Assembly (NCBI RefSeq): GCF_019856455.1
Contig: NZ_CP082205.1
Span: 2,046,001-2,110,000 of the forward strand
Source: Streptococcus suis
GTDB lineage: Bacteria; Bacillota; Bacilli; Lactobacillales; Streptococcaceae
DNA: 64,000 nt
Direction of reading: 5' to 3'
Positions within the stretch are counted from its first letter, which is position 1; every line of letters starts with the position of its first letter. Positions 1-9,249 of the stretch are shown here, piece after piece. Below the pieces are notes generated by a model that saw only the letters and a list, made by a program, of their open reading frames with translations, ran no database searches and had not been told where the DNA came from. Position numbers and translations under genes: made by a program.

Positions 1-73
1 CAGCATCGTCTAAAAATAAACTGCAACCCCTATCTACAATGTGAGGCTTAAAATAGTCCATCCAATTTTTCAT
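1..73 (-). CDS. 5' end of an unidentified protein (runs off the window)
   Basis: Only the first 24 codons are present, reading MKNWMDYFKPHI and onward from an ATG at 71-73. A GGAAA ribosome-binding sequence lies just upstream, and a TATAAT at 103-108 (minus strand) could be its -10 box. The Trp/Tyr-rich opening resembles the start of SWIM zinc-finger proteins, but that is a guess from very few residues and no function is assigned. Confidence 0.5.
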   Translation of the reverse strand, partial: MKNWMDYFKPHIVDRGCSLFLDDA

Positions 74-109
74 GATTTATTTCCTTTGATTTTTCTACTT
101 AAATTATAC

Positions 110-152
110 AAAAAAAATAGGAAGTTTTTCAAGTCAACGACAAAAACTTCCC
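110..152 (-). terminator. intrinsic terminator after tmcAL
   Basis: On the minus strand a 10-bp stem (GGAAGTTTTT paired with AAAAACTTCC, arms 120-129 and 142-151) is followed by a run of T. It lies just after the tmcAL stop codon and closes the long minus-strand cluster. Confidence 0.8.
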
Positions 153-171
153 ATTCTTTATTGCATTCATC

Positions 172-1260
172 TCACTCCACCCTCATTGGCACGCGCCCAT
201 AGGTCTGCTCTGCCATTGCGTCAGCGCCCAGTTGATAGACCGCATCCGCCTGCTGGGTCAGGCTGTCCCAGGGCTCTTTGCCGATCCGCGTCACCAGGTC
301 CACCCGCTCCTTGACGGTCTTGAGATAGGCCTGACCTCGAGCTGAAAAGCCCAATACATGGACCGCATCTGGCAAGGGAGTTTCCACCGCATTGACCAGG
401 ATATAGGTCAGCACCCGCCGCACCCGCGCCTTGGTGTAGCGCTTGGTCGCAACAGCATCCACTAGCTCCTCGACGGTCGCTACGCTCCCAGTAGCAGAGC
501 GGATACGACTGGCTAGTTCTTCGTTGACCTGAAAGACCTGACTGAGAGCTCGGTGGGTCGCAATCTGATAGCGGAGCAGGGGAAAATAATTTCTCCAGCT
601 TACCTTGGTCGCCTCCTCAAAGAGACTGGCAGACGGTAAAAAGTCACGCACCAAGTCCAATTGGTCAGCACCCTTTCGAATAGCTGTCGCCGAGGCGTAG
701 GTCGTTTCCACCTCTTCCGAGTGAAAACCAGCTCCCTGCCGTTGAACAGGGCTGAGCTGAATGCCTGTTCCAGCCACCGCCTTAGCATAAGCCAAGGCCA
801 GAATATGGTTGGGCGTATCACCTGTGAAGGTTAGACCCGCAAACGCCTGCCACATAGCCTGGGTCTTCTGTGGATAAGAGAGATTGTCTGGCAAGTTTTT
901 CACAAAATTTTCCATCTCTTCCGACTTATCCACATAGATATTCGCAATCTTTTGGTAATCCAGCATTTCTTCCGTACCGAAAACCAGTTTTTCCACACCC
1001 AGCTTGTGTAAAATGCTGATGGCTCCCTTGGCAAAATGGTCAGCCGACTGGACAGACACCAAAAAGGGCATCTCGACAACAAGATCTGCCCCGTGTTCCA
1101 AAGCCATCTGAGCCCGTGTCCACTTATCCACAATAGCTGGCTCACCCCGTTGCATAAAATTGCCAGACATAACCACGATTTTCAACCCCTCAGCCTGCTC
1201 CAGCAAGTACTTATGTCCCGTATGAAAAGGATTGTATTCCGCTATTATCCCTGAAATCAT
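172..1260 (-). CDS. tmcAL: tRNA(Met) cytidine acetate ligase TmcAL (formerly YlbM)
   Basis: The 362-residue product matches the TmcAL/DUF795 family, which uses acetate and ATP to make N4-acetylcytidine at the wobble base of elongator tRNA-Met. The nucleotidyltransferase signature NPFHTGH is at residues 10-16, after the typical opening [10 protein letters not shown]. An in-frame start 24 bases further upstream is possible, but the conserved N-terminus begins at 1260. That ATG overlaps the stop of the upstream methyltransferase in an ATGA arrangement, so the two are translationally coupled. It is the last gene of the minus-strand cluster, and its tRNA-modification role fits the ribosome-assembly genes upstream. 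The family assignment is firm; the reaction is taken from the Bacillus subtilis enzyme. Confidence 0.88.
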   Translation of the reverse strand: MISGIIAEYNPFHTGHKYLLEQAEGLKIVVMSGNFMQRGEPAIVDKWTRAQMALEHGADLVVEMPFLVSVQSADHFAKGAISILHKLGVEKLVFGTEEMLDYQKIANIYVDKSEEMENFVKNLPDNLSYPQKTQAMWQAFAGLTFTGDTPNHILALAYAKAVAGTGIQLSPVQRQGAGFHSEEVETTYASATAIRKGADQLDLVRDFLPSASLFEEATKVSWRNYFPLLRYQIATHRALSQVFQVNEELASRIRSATGSVATVEELVDAVATKRYTKARVRRVLTYILVNAVETPLPDAVHVLGFSARGQAYLKTVKERVDLVTRIGKEPWDSLTQQADAVYQLGADAMAEQTYGRVPMRVE

Positions 1261-2003
1261 GCCTTGACCGCCTTGAAAAACCACCGCTGGCTAGTTTCTG
1301 TCGGCGCTTCATCTTCAAAGTCCGCAAAGACTTCCACAGAAGCAAATCCAGCTTCTTTCAATAATTCCACATAAGTTTCAATCGGATAGGTCCGCTCTTC
1401 ATGCACTTCATCCCGACGGATAAACCGCTCCTCTTGACTGTCCTCATCTTTGACAAAGAAGGTCAATTCATGAACAATGGAATACTCACGCTCACCTTCA
1501 TAGGTGTCCCAGACAAAGGCAAAATCCTCGTAGTTTTCATGGTAGCTATAGCCTGCAAACACTTCCTCCATTTGATAGATGGAGTGAACGTCAAAAAGGA
1601 AGGTCCCGCCTGTATTGAGAACAGAGTGAACGCCCTCAAAAACCCGCAAAACAGCTGCTTGGTCCGCCATGTAGCAAAGGCTGTCCGAGTAACAGGTCAC
1701 CGCATCAAAATCTCCAACACCTTCCAGAGCCATCATATCTGCCTGGGCCAATTCTATCATGACACCAGCAGCTTCTGCTTTTTTCTGGGCCAATTCCAAC
1801 ATTTCATAGGACAGGTCAAGACCTGTCACTTCAAAGCCCTTTTGAGCAAAACGTACAGCCTGAATCCCTGTCCCACAGGCCAATTCTAAAATTGTCTTGG
1901 TGTCTTGTGGCAAGTTCCGCAAGCTAAAATCTGTCCATTTATCATACAAGCTGTCGTCCATGATTTCATCATAGACCGCCGCAAAGGTTTCATAAGTTGC
2001 CAT
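1257..2003 (-). CDS. class I SAM-dependent methyltransferase
   Basis: The 248-residue protein has a Rossmann-type methyltransferase fold: motif I ELACGTG at residues 40-46, the acidic strand-2 end GLDLS at 61-65, and an aromatic-rich C-terminal half. The start at 2003 gives the usual opening [16 protein letters not shown]; an in-frame ATG at 2030 lacks similar support. It sits between rsfS and tmcAL in a cluster devoted to tRNA and ribosome biology, so a small-molecule or RNA substrate linked to translation is possible. Nothing in the sequence identifies the substrate. The 122 bases separating it from rsfS hold no obvious promoter or strong terminator. Confidence 0.8.
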   Translation of the reverse strand: MATYETFAAVYDEIMDDSLYDKWTDFSLRNLPQDTKTILELACGTGIQAVRFAQKGFEVTGLDLSYEMLELAQKKAEAAGVMIELAQADMMALEGVGDFDAVTCYSDSLCYMADQAAVLRVFEGVHSVLNTGGTFLFDVHSIYQMEEVFAGYSYHENYEDFAFVWDTYEGEREYSIVHELTFFVKDEDSQEERFIRRDEVHEERTYPIETYVELLKEAGFASVEVFADFEDEAPTETSQRWFFKAVKA

Positions 2004-2125
2004 ATTTTTCCTTTCATAAAAAGCAGCCAATCGACTGCTTCATTAACTCATGCTGTGTTCAAGAAGTCATAGTTTTGAGTTGTTAACAAACTCTTTTTGA
2101 CTAGTCGAGTTCTCTCCCGCTTCCA

Positions 2126-2485
2126 CTATTCCTTTTCTAAAAAGTCTGCGACTTCCAAAAAGCTGCCTTCATGCCATAATTTTTCAAGGTTGTAGAGGTC
2201 ACGCATTTCTTCTGAGAAGATATGAACGACAACGCCTCCAAGGTCCAAAAGAACCCAGCCACCGTTACTATCGCCTTCTACACGGCTACCCTTGATTCCA
2301 ACTTCCGCTACCTTTTCACGGATGTTTTCCGCAATAGCCTCCAACTGGCGACTGTTCATGGAGCTGGCAATCACAAAGTAGTCTGTCAGACTGGTCACGC
2401 CTTGAACATCAATTACAACAAGGTCCTCAGCTCGCTTGTCATCAGCAGCCTGAACCACAACTTTTACTAAATCTAGTTCTTTCAT
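2126..2485 (-). CDS. rsfS: ribosomal silencing factor RsfS
   Basis: This 119-residue protein is a full-length member of the RsfS/DUF143 family. Members bind ribosomal protein uL14 on the 50S subunit and block subunit joining, damping translation when nutrients run short. The diagnostic core, with [18 protein letters not shown] near residues 23-40 and [15 protein letters not shown] in the C-terminal half, is intact. A GAGGATAAC sequence just before the ATG serves as ribosome-binding site. It lies one base after the upstream hydrolase gene, in the order nadD-yqeK-hydrolase-rsfS that is common in streptococci. Confidence 0.93.
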   Translation of the reverse strand: MKELDLVKVVVQAADDKRAEDLVVIDVQGVTSLTDYFVIASSMNSRQLEAIAENIREKVAEVGIKGSRVEGDSNGGWVLLDLGGVVVHIFSEEMRDLYNLEKLWHEGSFLEVADFLEKE

Positions 2486-2486
2486 G

Positions 2487-2996
2487 TTATCCTCTAATTA
2501 TATTTTCTAATGTATCTACCTGGGCAAAATTCCATGACCTGATGTTTTGGTAGTGGTCAATCAAGTCTTTGGCATCCAATTTGCCTGAATAACCTGTCGT
2601 CGTTCCGTCCTGAAGCACAGCTACCTTGTAGCCTAGTTCATAAGCTACTTTAATCGTCGTATCAATGCAAAAATTGGTCGCCATGCCCATGATAATGAGC
2701 TGCTCAATTCCCTTTTCCTGCAAATAAGCATGAAGCCCCGTTTCCTTGAAGGCACTGTTAAAGGTCTTATCGAAAATCTTCTCGCTAGCTAAGGGTGCAA
2801 CAATTGAGTGAATTTCCCAGTCGGCAGTCCCCTTGACCAATTCCTGATCATGATGGCGGACATGAATGACTTCTAGCCCCGCTTGACGGGCTTGTGCAAG
2901 GCTATCTTGCCAGAGGGCTAATCGCTCTTCAATGGCATAAGGTTTTTCCTTCACTAGAAGGTTCTGAATGTCAATGACTAACAATGCAGATTTCAT
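2487..2996 (-). CDS. isochorismatase-family cysteine hydrolase
   Basis: The 169-residue protein has the cysteine-hydrolase fold of isochorismatases and nicotinamidases. A catalytic triad can be proposed from position: Asp9 (in LLVIDIQN), Lys77 and Cys110 (in [10 protein letters not shown]). The family hydrolyses small amides or ethers, but the substrate cannot be read from sequence. The metal-binding pattern of true nicotinamidases is not evident, unlike in the second family member at 23646-24197. Its ATG overlaps the stop of the upstream acetyltransferase by four bases, so it is translated as part of the nadD-yqeK operon. Proximity to nadD makes a role in pyridine-nucleotide salvage conceivable; this is inference. 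Confidence 0.8.
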   Translation of the reverse strand: MKSALLVIDIQNLLVKEKPYAIEERLALWQDSLAQARQAGLEVIHVRHHDQELVKGTADWEIHSIVAPLASEKIFDKTFNSAFKETGLHAYLQEKGIEQLIIMGMATNFCIDTTIKVAYELGYKVAVLQDGTTTGYSGKLDAKDLIDHYQNIRSWNFAQVDTLENIIRG

Positions 2997-3448
2997 AGCT
3001 TAACACCAGGCGTTTCCAAACGAAAGACCAATTCCCTTTCTTCTTCAACATCTAAGACAAAACCATTTTTCTCCAAGAGATAAGCCATTTTCTGATTGCC
3101 CTTGACATAGGCTGCAATCAAATGGTCGCAGACAGGGTGTGACTGAGCCATTGCTATTACGACCTCCAAAGCAGCCTGGCCATAGCCCCTTCCTTGAAAC
3201 TCTTGGCCAATCATAAATCGCCAGAGCATATACTGCTGGATGTCTTCATCAATGTCAATCAAGGCAAAACCGACCACCTGTTCATCTACCCAGATGGCAT
3301 AAGGGAAAACATCCCCGTTTTCTCTGTAAAGCCAAGCGTCAGCGAGTGAACGCACATTGGGAGCCACGAAGCCCTTGTCCTCCTCGGCTACTGTCAAGTC
3401 TAAGACTGCTTGATAGGAAATCTCATCCACAGGTTTTAATGTAATCAT
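2993..3448 (-). CDS. GNAT-family N-acetyltransferase
   Basis: The 151-residue product carries the acetyl-CoA-binding motif A of the GNAT superfamily, seen as QGRGYG at residues 85-90 after a beta-strand with IGQEF. The overall pattern resembles the spermidine/BltD-like branch, but the acceptor is unknown. The start at 3448 was chosen because GGAG lies five bases before it; an ATG six codons upstream would overlap yqeK. The gene is coupled at its 3' end to the hydrolase by an ATGA overlap. Confidence 0.78.
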   Translation of the reverse strand: MITLKPVDEISYQAVLDLTVAEEDKGFVAPNVRSLADAWLYRENGDVFPYAIWVDEQVVGFALIDIDEDIQQYMLWRFMIGQEFQGRGYGQAALEVVIAMAQSHPVCDHLIAAYVKGNQKMAYLLEKNGFVLDVEEERELVFRLETPGVKL

Positions 3449-3450
3449 CT

Positions 3451-4038
3451 CTACTCCTTCAACCAAACAACATAGCCATTATAGGTTTCCAAAGTTTGTG
3501 GATAAATGGGAAGCCCCTTCTTGGCTAAGTAGGAAATGGTTTGGGCAGTTTCATAGGCTACTGCCTTGTCCAAGGACTCTTTTGCGATACGACGTGCCTC
3601 TTCCACCCCGGGAAAATCCCGATTGGGTTCGATGTAGTCCGCCACATAGAGCACCTTGTCCAGCAAGGTCATCTGTCCTGCACCAATGGTGTGGCGTTGA
3701 ATGGCTTGGAAGATTTCCTCATCTTCCAAACCAAAATCTTCTGCGATTTTATAGGCCCCAACCACACCGTGCCAGATGTTATTATCCCAGTTGAGCAGGT
3801 CCCTATCCAAATCATACTTGGCAATCAAGTCCAGAAAGACTTGGTCTTCCACTTCCTTGGCATAGTCATGCAAAAGCGCAGCCAGACTGGCTTTTTTCGG
3901 ATCACAGCCGTATCGATCTGCCAAGGCAAGTGCTGCCTGCTCCACACCCAAGACGTGTTGGAAGCGTGCTGGCTTCATGGCCGCACGGATTTTTTCCAAA
4001 AGATCCTGACGGTCAAATGTCAAATCTGCTGCAATCAT
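3451..4038 (-). CDS. yqeK: YqeK, HD-domain symmetrical Ap4A hydrolase
   Basis: This 195-residue HD-domain protein matches YqeK, which cleaves diadenosine tetraphosphate symmetrically to two ADP. Visible ligands are His28 in RFQHVLG and the HD pair 57-58 in LLHDYAKEV, with further histidines in NIWHGVVGA and IQRHTIG. YqeK almost always sits beside nadD, and here the two genes overlap by four bases. Length and order are normal for Firmicutes. Confidence 0.9.
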   Translation of the reverse strand: MIAADLTFDRQDLLEKIRAAMKPARFQHVLGVEQAALALADRYGCDPKKASLAALLHDYAKEVEDQVFLDLIAKYDLDRDLLNWDNNIWHGVVGAYKIAEDFGLEDEEIFQAIQRHTIGAGQMTLLDKVLYVADYIEPNRDFPGVEEARRIAKESLDKAVAYETAQTISYLAKKGLPIYPQTLETYNGYVVWLKE

Positions 4039-4667
4039 TGGTAAAGTCCTTTTTCTTCGATATAGTCCAGAACTTCATGAGGCACCATAAAATTCGGTAC
4101 CCGTCCTTGCTTGATAAAGTTCCGTACCATGCTGGATGAAATGTCCATCAAGGGCACATCTACCCAGATAACCGGATAGGACGTCCCCGCCTTGTAGCGA
4201 GGACGCTGGACACCAACAAACTGCACCATCTGGACCAATTCATCAATCCTGTGCCATTTTGGAAGGTAGTCTACCATATCTGCACCGATGATAAAATAAT
4301 AATCCGTATCAGGATTTTTTTCTTTCAACAATTTCATTGTGTCGTAGGTATAGCTGACACCACGGCGTTCCAGTTCAATGGTTTCAATCCCCAAGCCGTC
4401 AATACCTGCAATAGCCATCTTGAGCATGGAATAGCGATGGTATTCGTCAATGGTTTCTTTTTTATCCACATGAGGCGGAATGAATTCTGGCATGAGCAAG
4501 ACTTCATCCAGCTTCAACTGTTGACGGACCTGGTCTGCCACAATCAAGTGAGCATTGTGAACAGGGTTAAAATTCCCTCCCAGAATCCCCACTTGTTTGC
4601 GATTGGTTTCTTTCTTTTCAACCTCTAATTCAACCTTGGTAAAGGGTGTTAAGAGTTCAATAGCCAT
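4035..4667 (-). CDS. nadD: nicotinate-nucleotide adenylyltransferase
   Basis: The 210-residue enzyme transfers AMP from ATP to nicotinate mononucleotide in NAD synthesis. The nucleotidyltransferase signature [11 protein letters not shown] is at residues 30-40 and the C-terminal ISSSMVR motif is intact. About 25 extra residues precede the fold, which is usual for streptococcal NadD. It lies between yhbY and yqeK in a minus-strand operon. The next gene starts inside its 3' end. Confidence 0.93.
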   Translation of the reverse strand: MAIELLTPFTKVELEVEKKETNRKQVGILGGNFNPVHNAHLIVADQVRQQLKLDEVLLMPEFIPPHVDKKETIDEYHRYSMLKMAIAGIDGLGIETIELERRGVSYTYDTMKLLKEKNPDTDYYFIIGADMVDYLPKWHRIDELVQMVQFVGVQRPRYKAGTSYPVIWVDVPLMDISSSMVRNFIKQGRVPNFMVPHEVLDYIEEKGLYQ

Positions 4668-4679
4668 AGGCTCTCCTTC

Positions 4680-4991
4680 TTAGATTTCTTTGACCTGTTT
4701 GGAAATTTTACGGTTCTCTTTCTTGCTAGATTGTTTGAATAAAATCAAGATGCGACCGATTTTTTGGACCGTATCCACACCGATTTCTTCTTCCAAGATT
4801 TCAGCTACTTCGTGGATGTTTTCATCCGTATTTTGTAGCAAGGTCACCTTGATCAATTCACGCGCGTCCAGCGCCTGACGAACACTGGTTTTAATCTGGT
4901 CATTGAGACCATTTTTCCCAATCTGAATGATGGGTTTGAGACTATGTGCCTGACTGTTCAAAAAGGCACGTTGTTTTGAAGTTAATGACAT
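4680..4991 (-). CDS. yhbY: CRM-domain RNA-binding protein YhbY
   Basis: A 103-residue protein made of a single CRM domain. This family binds pre-50S ribosomal particles. The conserved opening LTSKQRAFL and the segment IIQIGKNGLND, a GxxG-type RNA-binding loop, are visible near residues 3-11 and 20-30. It is 12 bases upstream of nadD and follows yqeH, a 30S assembly GTPase, so the cluster joins both subunit-assembly pathways. Confidence 0.92.
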   Translation of the reverse strand: MSLTSKQRAFLNSQAHSLKPIIQIGKNGLNDQIKTSVRQALDARELIKVTLLQNTDENIHEVAEILEEEIGVDTVQKIGRILILFKQSSKKENRKISKQVKEI

Positions 4992-5047
4992 CTATTTTTC
5001 CTATGTTTCTATATTTATTGGCTAACAAATGTAACCAGCACACCCAT

Positions 5048-6154
5048 CTAAATTATCGTCTTGCGAATCACCACATCCACACCCTTAGGTGCCCAGGCAG
5101 CAATCTTGGCCTTTTCATTGACACGAATCCAACCAAGACCTGAGAAGACCACATCCGTCTTCTCGTTGATGGTAAATTCATGGCGGACCAATTCAGGAAA
5201 TTCTTTCAATTCCTTGCTGGTTGGTGGCGCTAAAAGTGAGCCCGCATGTTTCTGATAAAACTCACTAGCTCCCTGCAGTTTGGTGCGGTGGAGTTGGAGC
5301 TCATTGTCAAAGAAGGCCGTAAAGCCTTGGCGTTCACCAGCCACAAAGTCAAATCGTCCCAGACCAGCCAAGAACAAGGTTTGTTCTGGATTGAGCTGAT
5401 AGGTCTTTGGCTTGATTTCCTTGCGAGGGCTGATGTACTTGAGGTTTTTAGCCGTCAAATAATGGGCCATCTGGTGACGATGGATAATTCCTGGCGTATC
5501 ATAGATGTATGAACCATCGTCCAGAGGAATTTCAATCTTATCCAGCGTTGTTCCAGGGAAACGTGAAGTCGTTATGACATCCTTGTCCCCTGTGATTTCT
5601 TGAATAATAGCGTTAATCAAGGTTGACTTGCCGACGTTGGTCACGCCGACCACATAGACATCCCGTCCCTTGCGGTGTTGTTCAATCTTTTCAATCAAGT
5701 CCTTGATAGCCTGCTTGTTTTGGGCTGAAGTCAAGACAACATCAACTGGTCGCATGCCGATTTCATGTGCCCGCTCAGTCAACCACTGAGTAACCTTGCC
5801 TGTCTTGACAGACTTGGGTAAAATGTCCTGCTTGTTGCCGACCAAAAGCACGTCATTTCCAGAAATAAAGCGAGGTAGACCTGGAATAACCGATCCATTG
5901 AAGTCAAAAATATCAATGACATTGACCACCAAGGCATCACTTTCTCCTACGCTATGGAGGAGTTTCAGGAAATCGTCATCCGAGATATTGACATCTGAAA
6001 TCTCATTGTGATGGCGCAAACGGAAACAACGTTGGCAGTAGAGTTGCCCTGTTTCCAAGCCTTTTTCTAGGGCTGATTGAGGTGTAAATCCAGCGACAGC
6101 CTTGTCTAGCGTCTGAATCTGGGCACCACAGCCGATACAAAATAATTCTTCCAC
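5048..6154 (-). CDS. yqeH: ribosome biogenesis GTPase YqeH
   Basis: A 368-residue circularly permuted GTPase needed for 30S subunit assembly in B. subtilis. An N-terminal zinc finger is formed by Cys6, Cys9, Cys40 and Cys43. The G motifs occur in permuted order: NKQD (G4) at 107-110, then GVTNVGKST (G1) at 170-178, PGTT (G2) at 200-203 and DTPG (G3) at 219-222. Translation starts at GTG, placed after GGGAG, and only the yqeG stop codon separates the two genes. Length and architecture are typical. Confidence 0.95.
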   Translation of the reverse strand: MEELFCIGCGAQIQTLDKAVAGFTPQSALEKGLETGQLYCQRCFRLRHHNEISDVNISDDDFLKLLHSVGESDALVVNVIDIFDFNGSVIPGLPRFISGNDVLLVGNKQDILPKSVKTGKVTQWLTERAHEIGMRPVDVVLTSAQNKQAIKDLIEKIEQHRKGRDVYVVGVTNVGKSTLINAIIQEITGDKDVITTSRFPGTTLDKIEIPLDDGSYIYDTPGIIHRHQMAHYLTAKNLKYISPRKEIKPKTYQLNPEQTLFLAGLGRFDFVAGERQGFTAFFDNELQLHRTKLQGASEFYQKHAGSLLAPPTSKELKEFPELVRHEFTINEKTDVVFSGLGWIRVNEKAKIAAWAPKGVDVVIRKTII

Positions 6155-6682
6155 TTACATCTCCCTCTTGTAGTCTATCGCTCCATATTTAGCGATGATT
6201 TTTTTCATGGTCCGTCGCTCACGCCAACGGTTAATCTGCGTATTGATAGAGTCCGTCTTTATCAAGGGTTTGACCAAGACAGACTTGAGACCAGCTCGCT
6301 TAGCAGCCCGAATATCTGTCATCAACTGATCCCCAATCATAACCACCTCATGCGGCTGGACATCAAAGCGTTTCAAAGCACGGTTAATCCCAAAGGTGAA
6401 GGGCTTGAGAGCGAAGGCTTCAAATTCAATCCCAAAAGGTGCAACTGCTCGCTTGACCCGCTCGTATTTGTTGTTGGAAACCACCACAACGGGAATGCCT
6501 GCGGCCTGTAAATCCTGTAACCACTGGCGCATCTCTGGCGTACCATCGGGATTGTTCCAAGCAATCAAGGTATTATCCAAGTCAACAAACACTACTTTTA
6601 TGCCATGTTTTTTCAAGCTTTCGACGGTCACGTCATAAGCCTTTTCCAAGGCAAAATCCGGCATGTAATTTTCTAAACTCAC
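6155..6682 (-). CDS. yqeG: YqeG-family HAD phosphatase
   Basis: This 175-residue HAD subclass IIIA protein carries motif I DLDNT at residues 34-38, motif II in VVVVSNNKYERV and a C-terminal GDQLMTD motif. The family includes phosphatidylglycerophosphate phosphatases of plants and cyanobacteria, but the bacillar substrate is not proven. A GTG at 6682 is the preferred start because GGAG lies six bases before it; a TTG four codons upstream is possible but worse placed. It is the first gene of the yqeG-yqeH-yhbY-nadD-yqeK operon. Confidence 0.88.
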   Translation of the reverse strand: MSLENYMPDFALEKAYDVTVESLKKHGIKVVFVDLDNTLIAWNNPDGTPEMRQWLQDLQAAGIPVVVVSNNKYERVKRAVAPFGIEFEAFALKPFTFGINRALKRFDVQPHEVVMIGDQLMTDIRAAKRAGLKSVLVKPLIKTDSINTQINRWRERRTMKKIIAKYGAIDYKREM

Positions 6683-6751
6683 TGTCGTCTCCAAAGTTTT
6701 TTATCAGACAATTATACCATTTTTCTAGTAAAAAAGCGAATAGATAGCCAA

Positions 6752-6780
6752 AAGGAAAACACCCGGTGGAACCGAGTGCC
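6752..6780 (-). terminator. intrinsic terminator after the 6793-7470 gene
   Basis: Minus-strand stem CACTCGGT/ACCGGGTG with a three-base loop and a following TTTT run, immediately downstream of the gene ending at 6793. It separates that gene from the yqeG operon. Confidence 0.75.
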
Positions 6781-6792
6781 TATTCTACGAAC

Positions 6793-7470
6793 CTATTTAC
6801 CTTCTAAAATCCAATCCTTAGGAATGAAAATCATATGGGTCAACAACCAATCAATATCCAGTGAATATTTCGAGAAGGCAAACCCAATTTCCTCAACACC
6901 AGAATCATCCTCATCCATGCCTAAAATCGTCGTCGCATGACCATAGTTCGCATGACTATCATCAAAGAGGCGCCAAATCAAAGCCTTGTAAACCAATTTT
7001 TTGGCATCATAAAGCGTATAAGTCTCTCGATATTCTGAAAAGGCTAGACAGTCCTTGCCTTTGGGTTCGACACCCTTAAGTTGAGCAATAGCAATCAAGC
7101 TATCATAGTTGTGATAACGGAGGGAGCTACTCAAGGATTGAGCCAAACTAACCGCATAATCCAAGGCCAAATCACTCACCTCCACAGCCACAGTTCCCAA
7201 CTGTTCCCGCAATGGATTGAGCAAATTCGCAGCAAAGCGAGCTAACTCTTCACGGATCTCTTGAGGCAAATTCTCTATATCTTCCAGAATAATCTCCCTA
7301 TCCTGCTCAGAACCCTTGTAGACATTGATGTCTAGCCCCTGCTCACCCAGTTTTTCCAGTTCAGAATCAAAACCTGTTTTCCCAGCTTGAACATATTGAG
7401 CGAGAGTTTCATAGTAACCTTCTGGCAAGATGATACGTTCTAAGTTATCAGCTCTTTCAATGATTGTCAT
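6793..7470 (-). CDS. conserved hypothetical protein, 225 residues
   Basis: I do not recognise this protein. It begins MTIIERADNLERIILPEG, is acidic, has no signal peptide or membrane segment, and looks mostly helical with several Leu/Ala-rich stretches. A run of G and AAG precedes the ATG at 7470; an upstream in-frame start at 7539 is less likely. It is a single-gene unit with its own terminator, between yqeG and cutC. No catalytic motif is evident. Confidence 0.65.
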   Translation of the reverse strand: MTIIERADNLERIILPEGYYETLAQYVQAGKTGFDSELEKLGEQGLDINVYKGSEQDREIILEDIENLPQEIREELARFAANLLNPLREQLGTVAVEVSDLALDYAVSLAQSLSSSLRYHNYDSLIAIAQLKGVEPKGKDCLAFSEYRETYTLYDAKKLVYKALIWRLFDDSHANYGHATTILGMDEDDSGVEEIGFAFSKYSLDIDWLLTHMIFIPKDWILEGK

Positions 7471-7587
7471 AGATTTCTTCCCCCCTATGTTTGATATTCT
7501 TATTGTAACAAGATAAGGGGAAATTGTAAACCTTTTCAACTTTTATTACATATTTACACCAAGTATATGAATACAAGTAATTCATAG

Positions 7588-8217
7588 CTACCAAAACAAA
7601 CGGGTTCCATGAACCTGGTCAACTGGCAATTTTTCTAACAAATCAGGTACATTGTCCACCGTCAAGCCACCACCAATCAAGATTTCAATTTTACCTTGTG
7701 CATAGGCGACAATTTCCTGTAACCATTCCACATTGTTCAAGGCAGACCCCGTCAAACTGCCTCTTGTCAAAATCCGTGTCACACCATGAGCTGCCAGCCA
7801 ATCAAGAGCCTCGAATTGGCGTTCGCGAGGAATTTGGTCAAAAGCCATGTGAAAGACAATCTGACAGTCCTGCGAAACAGCAAACAGTCTTTCCAAGGCT
7901 GGTTCGTCCAACCAATTTTCCTCGGTTAACAAACCATAAACCAGACCATCTGACCCCAGTTCAATCGCTGCTTTACAATCTTCAACCATCATTTCAACCT
8001 CTGCCTCATCATAGCAAAAATCTCCACCGCGAGGGCGAATCATGGTCATGACTGTTGCATCCTGCTCATGCGCCAGTTGACAAACATATTTGATTACAGC
8101 ATAACTCGGTGTCGTCCCCCCGACTGCCAAATTATCGCAAAGTTCAATCCGTTGGGCCCCCATTGAGATAGCTTTAGCAACATCTATATGGTTTTCAGAA
8201 CAAAATTCTTTTATCAT
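7588..8217 (-). CDS. cutC: CutC-family protein (copper homeostasis)
   Basis: The 209-residue TIM-barrel protein matches CutC from end to end, with the conserved segments RIELCDNLAVGGTTPS, MIRPRGGDF and HMAFD. Despite the name, a direct role in copper handling is disputed, and some CutC proteins are thought to be sugar-phosphate or phosphonate lyase-like enzymes. The second ATG (8217) was preferred over ATG 8223 because GAGAGGA is correctly spaced only for the second. The gene is about 50 bases downstream of the DMT transporter. Confidence 0.88.
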   Translation of the reverse strand: MIKEFCSENHIDVAKAISMGAQRIELCDNLAVGGTTPSYAVIKYVCQLAHEQDATVMTMIRPRGGDFCYDEAEVEMMVEDCKAAIELGSDGLVYGLLTEENWLDEPALERLFAVSQDCQIVFHMAFDQIPRERQFEALDWLAAHGVTRILTRGSLTGSALNNVEWLQEIVAYAQGKIEILIGGGLTVDNVPDLLEKLPVDQVHGTRLFW

Positions 8218-8266
8218 GGTCATTCCTCTCGAAGTCTTTTTCTTAAGTATAACAAAAAAGAGTATA

Positions 8267-9175
8267 TTAACCAATACTCTTTTCAGAAATAACGACATCC
8301 TTTAATGATATGAGAAGGACTGCTGATAAAATCAGGGCCATGCCCAGAAAATCAATCGGATAAAAACGTTCATTGACCAACCAGACCGCAAAAAATACGG
8401 AGGCGATTGGCTCGATAGAAGCTAATAGACTTCCATTTACCGGACCAACCATACTGACCCCTTTGAGAAAGGCCGTATAAGCAAATATGGTTCCGACTCC
8501 GACAATCCCCAGTAAGCCCAATAGACTACCACCATCAAGCGGTAGATTGCCCTGCCAAGTTTGTAAGCCAAGCGTAACCACAAAGCCGCCCATCAGCATG
8601 CCCAGCCCTATCACCACCATACTGCCGTTTTGACGAATCAGTTTTCCTGGCAAAATAATATAGAGTGCATAGGTAAAGGCAGAGAAGATTCCCCAGAACA
8701 AACCAATTGGTGTCACAGCCAACTCATCCAATTTGCCATGAGTTGCAATTAAAAATGTACCTGCTACAGCCAAAACAATCGATACCAACTCAATTCCTGA
8801 TGGCTTTTCCCTATTTTTCAAACAAGTATAGGCCAATACCAAGACAGGACAAAGATATTGTAAAACCGTAGCTGTTCCAGCATTTGTATAGTAAATCGCT
8901 TGAAGGTAGGCCATTTGATTGAGTACCAAACCAAGCATGGCAAAGACAAAAATGCCCAACAAAGCCTGTTTGCTCTTTAAGACCCTAATCAACTGCTCTC
9001 TGGCTGTTATATAGGCTAGCCCGAGCAGGAAAACACCGGATACCATCAACCGAAGGGAGGTAATCATATCCACTGATACACCACGTAACATCAAGTACTG
9101 CCCACTTACCCCCGAAAGTCCCCAAGCTATCCCTGCAACTAAAGTTATCAAGGTTCCCAATCTTTTTTCTGTCAT
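8267..9175 (-). CDS. EamA/DMT-family transporter
   Basis: A 302-residue integral membrane protein with about ten hydrophobic helices arranged as two EamA repeats. The N-terminal motif GIAWGLSGVSGQYL and second-half SLLASIEPIASVFFAVWLV are characteristic of drug/metabolite exporters. GGAGATAGG precedes the ATG. The substrate cannot be predicted. It is followed at 50 bases by cutC, so the two may be cotranscribed. Confidence 0.85.
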   Translation of the reverse strand: MTEKRLGTLITLVAGIAWGLSGVSGQYLMLRGVSVDMITSLRLMVSGVFLLGLAYITAREQLIRVLKSKQALLGIFVFAMLGLVLNQMAYLQAIYYTNAGTATVLQYLCPVLVLAYTCLKNREKPSGIELVSIVLAVAGTFLIATHGKLDELAVTPIGLFWGIFSAFTYALYIILPGKLIRQNGSMVVIGLGMLMGGFVVTLGLQTWQGNLPLDGGSLLGLLGIVGVGTIFAYTAFLKGVSMVGPVNGSLLASIEPIASVFFAVWLVNERFYPIDFLGMALILSAVLLISLKDVVISEKSIG

Positions 9176-9214
9176 CCTATCTCCTTCTCACATAGTGAAT
9201 ACTTCCATTATACC

Positions 9215-9242
9215 AAAAGAGCAGGACACCGTCCCACTCTTT
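9215..9242 (-). terminator. intrinsic terminator after galT
   Basis: Minus-strand hairpin AAAGAG-GGGAC paired with GTCC-GCTCTTT (each arm with a bulge), followed by TTTT, 8 bases past the galT stop. It ends the galKT transcript. Confidence 0.75.
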
Positions 9243-9249
9243 GCTGTCA